From NCBI GenBank assembly GCA_018857735.1, contig JABMCL010001460.1:252501-316500 (forward strand): a stretch of DNA of 64,000 bases, written 5' to 3'. The DNA comes from Alviniconcha marisindica (Eukaryota; Mollusca; Gastropoda; Provannidae). The translations under genes and the position numbers were made by a program. Below the pieces are notes generated by a model. That model had not been told where the DNA came from. It saw only the letters and a list, made by a program, of their open reading frames with translations, and made no database searches. Of this stretch, positions 55,080-64,000 are shown piece after piece (positions within the stretch are counted from its first letter, which is position 1; each line of letters starts with the position of its first letter).

Positions 55080-55541
55080 TCAACTGAACTACTCTTTTGA
55101 GTCATCAACTGAGCTGCTCCTTTGAGTCGTCAACTAAGCTGCTCTTTTGAGTTGTCAACTGAGCTGCTCTTTTGAGTCGTCTATTGAGTCATCAACTGAA
55201 CTTTTTTGAGTCGTCAACTGAGCTGCTCTTTTGAGTCATCAACTGAGCTGCTCTTTTGAGGCCTCAAATGAACTGCTCTTTTGAGTTGTCAACTGAGCTG
55301 CTCTTCTGAGTCAACAACTGAACTGCTCTTTGAGCCTTCCACTGAACTGCTCTTTTGAGTCATCCACTGAACTGTTCTTTTGAGTCCGTCAACCAAACTG
55401 CTCTTTTGAGTCCGTCAACCAAACTGCTATTCTGAGTCCGTCAACCAAACTGCTCTTTTGAGTCCATCAACCAAACTGCTCCTTTGAGTCCATCAACCAA
55501 ACTGCTCTTTTGAGTCATCAACTGAACTACTCGTTTGAGTC
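55080..55541. repeat. 25-bp minisatellite, about 19 copies
   Basis: Units read TCAACTGAGCTGCTCTTTTG then AGTCG, with a later sub-block in which GTCAACCAAACTGC replaces TCAACTGAGCTGC. The variants are clustered, so local expansion occurred after divergence. Confidence 0.93.
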
Positions 55542-55573
55542 CATTACTGACTTACAGGCAGAAATGGGCTGTG

Positions 55574-55793
55574 ACTGGGTAGGGGGTTGCAGAGCTGGGT
55601 AGGGGGTTGCAGAGCTGGGTAGGGGGTTGCAGAGCTGGGTAGGAGGTTGCAGAGCTGGGTAGGGGGTTGAAGAGCTGGGTAGGAGGTTGCAGAGCTGGGT
55701 AGGGGGTTGCAGAGCTGGGTAGGAGGTTGGAGAGCTAGGGTAGGGGGTTGGAGAGCTAGGGTAGGGGGTTGCAGAGCTGGGTAGGAGGTTGTA
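55574..55793. repeat. 20-bp G-rich minisatellite, about 11 copies
   Basis: Units are CTGGGTAGGGGGTTGCAGAG with occasional GGAGG or GAGAG variants. The period is not a multiple of three, so all frames of one strand carry the same 20-residue repeat and the open frame is not evidence of coding. Regular GGG tracts give G-quadruplex potential. Confidence 0.93.
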
Positions 55794-57395
55794 GTCTGCG
55801 CAGATGTGCAAAAATGTCAGAAACATTGAACGGATTAAACAATCACCAGGTGATGTTTTTTGCCCGCCAGTAAGCAGGCAATATTTCCTCCCTTTGACTC
55901 TGGGAACCACCCCTGACCACCTCTACCATCCCGTCGTCAGAGAAAATGATTTCATTTTCTTTCATCTGACTGGCGTATGATGCGAGCCATACTTGGGGTC
56001 ATTCTGTTGTTGGTTTTTGTCCAACCTCCCCCCTGCAGCTTGCATCACTCAGCAAAGCGCAGTGCACAAGTTGCTGATACAATCGGCCAAAGTTGCTGGG
56101 ACAATAATTAAGTTGCTGGTACGATGAGCCAAAGTTGCTGGTACAATATGATGAGCCGAAATTGCTGGTATGATGAGCAAGCTATGTCTAGCTGGCTAAC
56201 AACTCAGCACTATTTAAACACTGCATATTATCATCAAAAATATAAACTAAGAAGGGGGTAGGGGTGGAGGAGGAGGGGGGGGGGGGGGGGGGCACTACCC
56301 AAAACTGAACCAACAAAGAAAAACAAAAGCTAGGTGTGTGTGTGCTGGGGTGGCGGGTGGGGGTGGGTTGGGGGGGGGGGGGGGGGTTGGGCAGTAAAAA
56401 TAACCAACTTTGACACTTCAATGCACGTAAACGTAAATTCATAGGTTGATCTGCACCCTGTGGTTCTGACATTTTGATCAACAACAGGACAAAGTCTACA
56501 GCAGTCTCTCAAGCAAGTCACTTGCTCGCTCACAGCACACTCTTTTCATTCAGTTCAGAGCACCAAGTAAACAGGATATTTGTCTCTAGGCCATAATTAT
56601 AAAACTATCTACATTTTTATATCATGGCATCTACTTGTAACGTCAACTTTTGAGATACAGCCACAATGGTATACACCCATACTGAAATATATCCACATCC
56701 AAATATGTATATATGCAATATACACCCCTATATATATATATATATATGCACAAATATCTGCACAACGGAATATATACACAAAGTAAATATACTCTGGAAG
56801 GCATCTACATATACACAGGAAACAAAACAGATATTCTTCTATAGCTTCATTCAATCTGAGAAACCTATGCATCAGAATACCTCTTTGTAAAATAAAGTCC
56901 CAAGTGATTACAGCTCATGTCTCCTTCTTCGTTACACTGTGCGAATCCCAGTAGTTGGGGCAACATTCCACAACAACTGGTGTTGCCCATAAAAGAGAAG
57001 AAAATTGATTACGACCAAGGGAATGGACAGAAAAGCAGGCTAAAAACAGGCGATGGGGTTTCAGCGTACTAGTCGTTTCTCAGCCAGGCCTCAATGGTGG
57101 ATCTAAACACTGGGGTGGGGGGATGGGGGTGGGGGCCGGGGGGATCTGCTGCTGATGCATGGGGCCGGATGCTGTTCCACAAGCGTACTTCTGACAGGAA
57201 GCAACTATTCTTGTGGATTTCAGTTTTGGAATGGGGGACAAGAGGAGCTTGGTCTCATAGCCACAGGTGTGTTTTTTGGCTGAAGATGAGAGTTTGGTGC
57301 CAAACTATCTGGGTCTGGTGTCAAACAGGCCACCTACGAAATTGTGCAGTGTGGCGATCTTGTTTAAACTAGGATGGAGCTTCAGGGGGTCAAGT

Positions 57396-57640
57396 GCGGA
57401 GTTTGCTTACCTGGGCTGGTTTTATTTACAATACAGTCTTGGGTTTGGAGTTTGTTTACCTGGGCAGGTTTTATTTACAATACAGTCTTGGGTTTGGAGT
57501 TTGTTTACCTGGGCAGGTTTTATTTACAATACAGTCTTGGGTTTGGAGTTTGTTTACCTGGGCACGTCTTATTTACAATACAGTCTTGGGGTTGGAGTTT
57601 GTTTACCTGGGCACGTCTTATTTACAATACAGTCTTGGGA
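57396..57640. repeat. 49-bp minisatellite, five copies
   Basis: Units start GAGTTTGTTTACCTGGGCAG and contain TTTATTTACAATACAGTC. All three plus-strand frames are open across the array because 49 is not divisible by three and the unit lacks stops. The minus strand of each unit contains CCCAG|GTAAAC, a donor-like sequence. Confidence 0.93.
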
Positions 57641-58800
57641 AGAAACACAAGGAAGAATCAGGGCATGTACAAGCTACGACACATAAATATTGTCATTCCT
57701 TTGGTTTCTTATGAGTATGGTCTACAAGCACTGTGCACTTTCAACGATGAAAAAATACCTAGTCACAAACATGGTAAAATGTGGTCATGGAAAAACGAAC
57801 ACTGTTTTCATTCCAAACGTAAATACGTTTATATACAAAAGAGTTTCAATAATTATATGCAGCTGTCCAGTGTAAATGCTGATCAATAATATTACTTTGT
57901 TTCCATGTTTTTCAAAAGTGAACAATCATGTGTCCAGTGATCATAAGTCATTGTTTAAAGGGGACATGTGACATGTCACCAGAACCAACTCTTCATTCTT
58001 ATTCACTGAAAACAATTTAAAAAATCAAATTCTATACACATCTTTCACCTGTGATGCTCGACTTTCGGAGAAGTTATGACAGCGTGTTTCTACTGGCACA
58101 AAAACAAACACTGAAATTACCAACAACTTACTCATGAACAGAAAACCCAAACCAGCAACTATCTGAAGTAGAAAGTTCTCATTACTTACTTGGTTAAAAA
58201 GAACAGCAATAATAATAACAACATGAATGGTAACCACGAGTAATAAAACATTATTTGGCAACAATAACAGAGAGTACAGAGCAATGCTTCCTACGTAAGA
58301 TGACACAGCTCTGTGCGCAGTGAATTAAAATGGAGGACAATGAACACTATACTGCAGACAGTCCCCAGCGACTATGGTAAACACCCTGACACGTGACCAC
58401 TTTAGAAATCAGTCAGAACTCATTGTGAAACAGGGCTGGTCCACTGGCCCTGACGCTGCTGAAATAAATTCTCTTCATTATTTTCCTATCGTTTTTTTGT
58501 TTTTTTTACTCTGCTGAAAATAACTTACTGCCACAAGCACCTACTTACAAGTAGTGGTAAGTCATGGTGGCAATAAATTACTTGTTCCAGAAATTTTGAA
58601 CTATAAAGTGACAACCCCCCACCCTCCCACCCCACTGACTCCCCTTCCCTCATCCATATCAGTGTCAATTTATTTTATGAGTATGTATAGTAACTGCCAT
58701 GCCCACAAACTTTTTTTTTTTTTAAACTATGGGGGTGGGGAAGGGGGAAGAGATGTGAGGGGGGGGGGGGGGAGGGCAGTTTGTGAGTGGTCACTTTACT

Positions 58801-59039
58801 GTAACCCTTTCCCTGCCCTCACGACGACATCCATGGCAAAGTGTTTCCCCATCTTGGCAGATGGGGAAACACTTTGCCAACGTCACAGGATATCCTGCCT
58901 GAATTCCAACTGTTCATGTATGGTCAGGTACTGGCCAAGTAGTAAAAAAAAAAATCATCATTTCTGGCTGATATAACCTGTCTGTAACATATAAAAAAAA
59001 TTTTTGAAGGAACTGCACCTCTGGCAGGGAAAGGGTTAA
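58801..59039. mobile_element. piggyBac-like MITE with internal perfect hairpin
   Basis: The left end is GTAA then CCCTTTCCCTGCC (58801-58817). The right end is GGCAGGGAAAGGG then TTAA (59023-59039), a perfect 13-bp inverted repeat with one TTAA flank mutated to GTAA. The 231-bp body is close in length to the 2.8-kb element (233 bp), but the interior differs, so it is a related but distinct family. Confidence 0.75.
58834..58879. other. Perfect 21-bp hairpin inside the MITE
   Basis: The left arm starts TGGCAAAGTGTTTCCCC and ends ATCT. After a 4-nt loop (TGGC), the exact reverse complement runs from 58859 to 58879. If transcribed it would form a short perfect stem. Confidence 0.85.
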
Positions 59040-60639
59040 CATTTGGAAATTAAAAGGGGTGGCTCAGTGGTTATAACAGGCTGTACCTGACAGCCCTGTG
59101 TGTCAGAAACACAAACATTGCACACCTTGTCTAACTGATCTCTTCAGTGACGGATGATGAGCAAATGATCTATATATATATATATTTAACTGCAGACGCT
59201 GGATGTGAAAGAATCACAAACCACATCGTCTGCCTACGCTGCAGTATGGAAGACTAGGACACCAGAAACAAAGCACTGATGCCGAAAACAAGGTACAAGT
59301 CAAATACCACATTCGAAAACGAGTTCCAAAGATGACAACGACTTGGCTACCCAAGCTATTTGTTATCTGCTCCAAAAGTGTATCAGATGTCCTAGCTACA
59401 AAGGGTGAAGAAAGGCCAGGTTAGCAGGCTATCAAGTCCGTCCTGCACGTGAATGAGACGGCTGGCTGAAAGTGCAAAATCTGCCCCTGCAACGATACCT
59501 GCAGAATGCCATAACTCGCGCTGTTACTGGTAAGTTTATTTTTTAACGCAGCATGCCATAATTATTCTGATCAACTCTGACATTCTGTTTCATCATCCTT
59601 GCTGCAGGTTTCCCCTTTCCCACATCATGTTCTTGTATTTTTCACCCGGGTCAAAAAGTTTCGCTTTGTTCTTGTTTATTTGTTTACAAAGCCACAACCT
59701 GAAAGTGAAAGAGGCAGAGAGCGCTCATGCTAAATCAACAAAGGAAGGGAGTTAATTAGCCCTTAAAAGATTTGACGCAAACACAACAACAAAGAGCAGA
59801 ATTGCCTACGATAACCCTCACCTGGCAAATGAGGAAATGCAAGGTGCATCCACTCCACCATATACACATCCTCCAAAAAGGGATCCTCCCCAGGGGCATA
59901 TATACCCTCCTCTGGTGGAGCTTACGTACCTTGTATTTACTCGCACGCCAGGTGACAATTATATAATTGCCACCAGTGATTTGGGTCTTTCTTGTTGGTT
60001 TGTGTGATGTCTTTCAAATGCTAATGAGCACCCTTCATTTGTGTTGCAATTGAACCCAACGATACTGGAGACACAAAAACTTATTTGCGGCTGTCGTTTG
60101 GAAAACTGTCTGCCCACCAGCTGTGTCAGAGGGCCACTTGCTTAGCAGTGGTTATTTACGATTAAAACTCTGCTCTGTTGGAGGTGGGGGGAAAAAGAAG
60201 AAGAAACAAATGGTCACAAAAGAAGGGTGATCACTCATCATGGTGGTCAGTAAACAGGGTTTTTTACTGGACAGCAACGAACAAAACATTTCACTCTATT
60301 TTCTTCAACAGTCACTTAAGTTAAAGCATCACATACATGAAATCTTCACATAAAAGTACAAGGCTTGAACTTAAAAGACTACAGCCAAGCACCATGCGTA
60401 ACCACTTTGCACACAACTGTAAAAAAAAAAAAAAAACGACACAAGCTGTTGATATTTGTCATTTGAACATCTACGAAAGTAAGGTCACTCACTACTGATA
60501 TAAGTTTGACTGAGTGGGTGTCATTAACACAATCTAAAATTTGACACAACAAAATAGTTCAGGCCTCAGTTGATCAGCATGTGCCTATGGTACAGCACTA
60601 AAACAACTGCACTTGTGTCTTTAGTTTAGTACGTCACAA

Positions 60640-61215
60640 AAAACCCACTTACTTTTGTTCCTAGTACAGGACTGAACAACTGTATTTGTGTCCCTGGTAC
60701 AGAACAAAATCAGCTGTGCTTTTGTCCTTAGTAAAGCACCAAAACAATTGTACTTGTCCTTAGTACAACAATAAAACAACTGTACTTTTGTTCCTAGTAC
60801 AGGACTGAAGAACTGTGCTTCTGTCCCTAGTACAGAAGTGAACAACTGTACTTGTGTCCCCAGGACAGCACTAAACAATTGTGCTTTTGCTTCTAGCACA
60901 AACTGTACTTGCATCCTGAGTACAGGACTAAAACAACTGTGCTTTTGTCCCTAGTACAGCACTAAAACAGTTACTCAGGTGACCTGCCCAAAGTGTTTGC
61001 CCCATAACAACTGCAAGCACAGTTACTCGGGTGCCCTGCCCCATTACAACTGCAAGCACAGTTACTCGGGAGCCCTGCCCCATTACAACTGCAGGCACAG
61101 TTACTCAGGTGCCCTGCCCTAAGTGTTTGCCCCGTAACAACTGCAGGCACAGCCACTCAGGTGCCCCGCCCTAAGTGTTTGCCCCTTAACAACTGCAGGC
61201 ACAGTTACTCAGGTG
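60640..61215. repeat. Two adjacent minisatellites, 30-40 and 40-65 bp units
   Basis: 60640-60965 repeats CTGTACTTGTGTCCCTAGTA then CAGNACTGAACAA irregularly. 60966-61215 repeats CAACTGCAAGCACAGTTACT then CGGGTGCCCTGCCC, with or without TAAGTGTTTGCCC. Neither resembles the flanking arrays. Confidence 0.85.
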
Positions 61216-61878
61216 ACCTGCCCTTGGTTTTTACCCCATTCTGACCAACTGTCAGCAAAGTCCTTCTTTGGTGGCAAAATGCTGTAGAGTACTAAGCTGT
61301 GGTACAACACAGTCTGTGGTTTAGCCACTGCTCCTAATGATCCAGTGTCCTACTGTTGGCTGCAACGTGGATCTCTTGCAACCAAACGTGGGAACTCGCT
61401 TCCCACACAGCACCAAATCGCACAACATACAGACAGCATGCAGTTGTTTTTGTTGTTGTGATTTTTGTTTGCTTGGTTTGTTGTAGTTTTCTTACACGGT
61501 AAAAAAAATATATGTGGAAAAACGGCGAGCACATGTAAAATCATATTACACTGCATGATATATTATCTGGATAAACTTTGGTGTTTTTATTGCTTGCCAA
61601 TTTCTCCGTTGTGAAAAGACTATTGTCCAAATCACTTTTGGAAAACCTTTGTTCCCTAAAGCTTCAGAATCATGGGGTTCAGTGCACTCACCTCCCACTG
61701 CCTGCTGAACTTCAACTCAACAGCAGCACAGAATCAGAATGTTGGTGCGAACCAGTCACGCTGAAAATAAACCACACGCAATACTCTCAGACAAATCCCA
61801 AGTGAGATCGACCCCATCAGAGCCTGTTGACCTGAAAAAGGGAGCTTCCAAGCCAACTTCATACACACAGTGATCTTA

Positions 61879-62345
61879 TGGACATAGCACAGGACATGGT
61901 GTCTGACACCACTGGCTGACCTTTAAGGGTATGACACAGGACATGTTGTCCCTAGCCAAAGATGCCACTGGCTGACCTTAAGGACATGACACAGGACATG
62001 TTGTCCCTAGCTAAAGATGCACCAGCTGATCTTAAGGATATGACACAGGACATGTTGTCCTGAGCCAAAGATGCCACTGGCTGACCTTAAGGACATGACA
62101 CAGGACATGTTGTCCCGAGCTAAAGATGCACCAGCTGATCTTAAGGATATGACACAGGACATGTTGTCCCGAGCCAAAGATGCACCGGCTGACCTTAAGG
62201 ACATGACACAGGACATGTTGTCCCTAGCCAAAGATGCACCGGCTGACCTTAAGGACATGACACAGGACATGTTGTCCCAAGCCAAAGATATGCCGGCTGA
62301 CATTAAAGACCTGCTTACCATAAGCAAAAGAAGCCCCTGGCTGAC
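61879..62345. repeat. 54-bp minisatellite, eight to nine copies
   Basis: Units read CTTAAGGACATGACACAGGA then CATGTTGTCCC then AGCCAAAGATGCACC. The last copies keep a 54-bp period and read in frame on the plus strand as an 18-residue repeat (DLKDMTQDMLSRAKDAPA). Earlier copies with GCCACTGG are 55 bp and break the frame. It lies in the 3' flank of the minus-strand gene at 62824. Confidence 0.93.
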
Positions 62346-62429
62346 CTTTAACTAAGGACATGATGCAAGACAGGTTGTCCACCGTAGCTAAAGAAGTTGC
62401 AGGCTACATCGCCAGCCAAAGTCCAGCTT

Positions 62430-62823
62430 TCACCCAGGCAGAGTCATTTGGCAGCCGTGTTGCTCTGACAAGAGATGCTCTGACAGCAGCGTCAACTCCA
62501 CACTCCAGCTTCCCCCCTCTGCTGCATCAGCAGGCAGCGATGTTGCTCCAACAGCAACACTCTGGGTGCAGCATCAACTCCACATTCCAGATTACTCTCC
62601 CCCCCCCCCCCCCCCCCCTCCCTGCAGCATCAACAGGCAGCCATGTTACTCCGACAGCGACAATCCGACCGCAGCACTGACTCCACGCTCCAGCTTCTCC
62701 CCCCGAGCAGCATCAGTAGGCAGACGTGTTACTCCGACAGTGAAACTCTTGTTTGCATCAATGAGTCCACCTCCCCCCCCCCCCCCCCCCCCCCCCAAAA
62801 AAAAATACACCCCCACTGCAGCA
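62430..62823 (-). repeat. Tandem copies of the downstream gene's C-terminal coding end
   Basis: Four degenerate copies, starting near 62449, 62524, 62627 and 62708, resemble the end of the true exon (62824-62870). On the minus strand each has a GAGTAACAC-like stretch then (T)CTGCCTACTGATGCTGC, which covers the last codons and the TGA. Poly-C runs (about 62598-62618 and 62767-62796) separate copies. Confidence 0.8.
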
Positions 62824-64000
62824 TCAGTAGGCAGCTGTGTTGCTTCGACAGCGACGCTCCGACTGCAGCAGCTCCTCCTGCAGGAACTGCAACGTGGAGA
62901 TGAGGGAGTCCTTCTCCCGGTTGGACGTGTTGAGCTGCTCCTCCAGCTGCAGCACGCGGTCCTGAAGCTTGACGTTCTCCACCTCCAGCCCTCCGGCCCC
63001 AGCCCCGGCCTCGTTCAGGCCGCGCCCCTGCGAGGGCGAGGACGACACGTGGTTCCTGGTGATGGAGTTGATGGAGTGGGACCGGCTCTTGCGCCGCAGG
63101 GAGGGGGACGGGGAGGGCTGGCGGCTGCTGCTGCTGCTGGCGCTTTGCAGCTCCAGCTCGCGCAGCTTGTCCCGCAGGAGGATTATCTCCTCCTCGTACA
63201 GCTTGTTGGCGCGGTTCAGCTCGTCGCAGTGGCGCCGCAGCTGGGCGTTCTCTGCCTGGGTCTGGGTGAGGAGGGCCAGGGAGGAGGTGGTGGAGGAAGG
63301 GGTGAGGTGGCCGCGGGCCCCCACCGTGTCCGTGTCGTCGGCGCAGGGGCTGGCCTCCCTCGATCCGTTGCCGCCGCCACCCATGCCTAGGCAAAGGCAT
63401 AATGATAATAATAATAAATGCATAATAATAAATGCATTTCTAATAGCGCCAAATCCTTCTATGACTCTACACGTGTGAGGCTCAAAGCGCTGCACATGAA
63501 ACATTACAACAATAAAAACAACCTAATTTAATAACGCATTCCATATCTCACTCTGTCCCTCATGTTACATGCAGGTGCACACAAGTCTGGGAATCAGCTC
63601 AAAAGCGCCATGATTCAAAACGATTTTGCCCGGGGGGGGGGATGATTCAAAATTGTTCTGCCCCAGAAAATCTGTATCATTCTCTCCCAACACAAAAATT
63701 ACAACAAAACAAAAGGGAAAAGAAGAATTGCAATAGCAGGCGATACTTTTTTTGTGCTTTTCTTTCTAATGCACCAAATCCCTCTATGACTATACATGTG
63801 TCAGGCTCAAAGCGCTGCGCATGAAAACTACAAAAACACACAACCTAGCTGAATGATGCCTCCCTTATCCCACACGTGTTAAGGAATACATCCACAGAAG
63901 AATCTGGAGGGCAGTGATGTCCCTTACTTGTCACAAAGAAGATGCCGTCCATGCCTCGTCTGATGTAGAGTTTGTCGACGTGACAGTTCATGGGCAGAGC
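62824..64000 (-). CDS. Coiled-coil protein, last two coding exons (partial)
   Basis: I do not recognise the family. The terminal exon is 63386-62824. It is joined in phase 1 to 64000-63928, which continues beyond the window; the donor is ACAA|GTAAGG and the acceptor TTGCCTAG. The upstream exon reads MNCHVDKLYIRRGMDGIFFV, and the junction codon becomes Ser. The terminal exon encodes a Gly-rich start, a coiled coil (ENAQLRRHCDELNRANKLYE followed by EEIILLRDKLRELELQ), a Ser/Arg linker with RRKSRSHS (a possible basophilic kinase site) and a second coiled coil (LEVENVKLQDRVLQLEEQLN), ending RCRSNTAAY. Heptad spacing of Leu is clear in both coils. The exon is much more GC-rich than its surroundings, as expected of a coding exon here. 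The CCC/GGG-rich frames on the opposite strand are shadows. Confidence 0.7.
63405..63840. repeat. Two copies of an AGCGC-tail dispersed repeat
   Basis: 63430-63505 and 63767-63840 share CACCAAATCCTTCTATGACT (or GCGCC- for CACC-), CACGTGTGAGGCTCAAAGCG and CTGCACATGAAA. They lie in the intron between the last two exons of the coiled-coil gene. The AAGCGCTGC end resembles 3' tails of non-LTR or SINE elements. Confidence 0.65.

Larger units (their letters stand above)
46721..62823. other. Gene-poor region rich in minisatellites
   Basis: In 16 kb I find no exon that I can tie to a protein family. Listed separately are tandem arrays of 95, 56, 25, 20, 49, 54 and 40-45 bp units and one piggyBac-like MITE. 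Between them are poly-C/poly-G runs (50828-50847, 51003-51030, 53748-53777, 56277-56292), a GA array (53554-53610) and a dispersed repeat at 52205-52239. Part of the right side may be 3'UTR of the gene at 62824. Confidence 0.5.

Noticed and set aside
55527..55910. 127-residue minus-strand frame rich in LLPSSATPYPALQPPTQ
   Set aside because: It is the translation of the 20-bp minisatellite; the same peptide appears in every frame of the strand, so it is not evidence of a gene.
57267..57889. Three long overlapping plus-strand frames with LGFGVCLPG-type repeats
   Set aside because: They come from the 49-bp array lacking stops in any frame; no start context, domain or splice site supports coding.
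62566..63390. 274-residue Pro/Gly/Val-rich plus-strand frame
   Set aside because: It is the antisense shadow of the GC-rich coiled-coil exon and poly-C runs; the minus frame has heptads, a phased acceptor and a matching upstream exon.

Overview
This is a eukaryotic nuclear genome window, intron-rich, AT-leaning between genes and full of micro- and minisatellites, tRNA-derived SINEs and small inverted-repeat elements. The four recognisable proteins are animal proteins. The dispersed repeats, including one with a TTTTACGCCCAGTCAACC core, look like those of lophotrochozoans; a mollusc, probably a gastropod, is my best guess and is inference.

Layout. 1-12.3 kb has no gene I can support; it holds a SINE family and two short inverted-repeat transposons (2.8 kb, piggyBac-like TTAA; 4.8 kb, TA-flanked). 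12.3-17.7 kb is endonuclease V (minus strand, six coding exons), whose first exon carries a cysteine-rich, zinc-finger-like module and a reading-frame break. 17.7-21.9 kb is intergenic with a degenerate 43-bp minisatellite. 21.9-25.7 kb is a DIABLO/Smac homologue (minus, five exons) with a decayed duplicate of exon 3. 25.7-30.2 kb is intergenic (5S-derived SINE, non-LTR remnant). 30.2-35.2 kb is ARL1 (minus, six exons, complete). 36.5-45.0 kb is an RRM + CCHC zinc knuckle + RS splicing factor (plus, six exons including a 12-nt microexon), with a small two-exon gene nested on the opposite strand in intron 2. 45.0-46.7 kb is its probable 3'UTR. 46.7-62.8 kb has no supported gene and is dominated by unrelated minisatellites. 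62.8-64.0 kb holds the last two coding exons of a coiled-coil protein (minus) that runs off the window.

The main theme is tandem amplification of gene edges. The acceptor and first codons of the zinc-knuckle exon are repeated about 12 times in the intron just before it; the last codons and stop of the coiled-coil gene are repeated about four times in its 3' flank; and DIABLO exon 3 has a decayed copy beside it. The genes do not form one pathway: they cover RNA/DNA repair (ENDOV), apoptosis (DIABLO), Golgi traffic (ARL1) and splicing (SR protein). ARL1 and the SR gene are divergent, with 1.3 kb between start codons that probably holds both promoters.

Exon limits were set by hand from GT/AG sites, phase agreement and recalled family sequences. 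No alignment or transcript was available.
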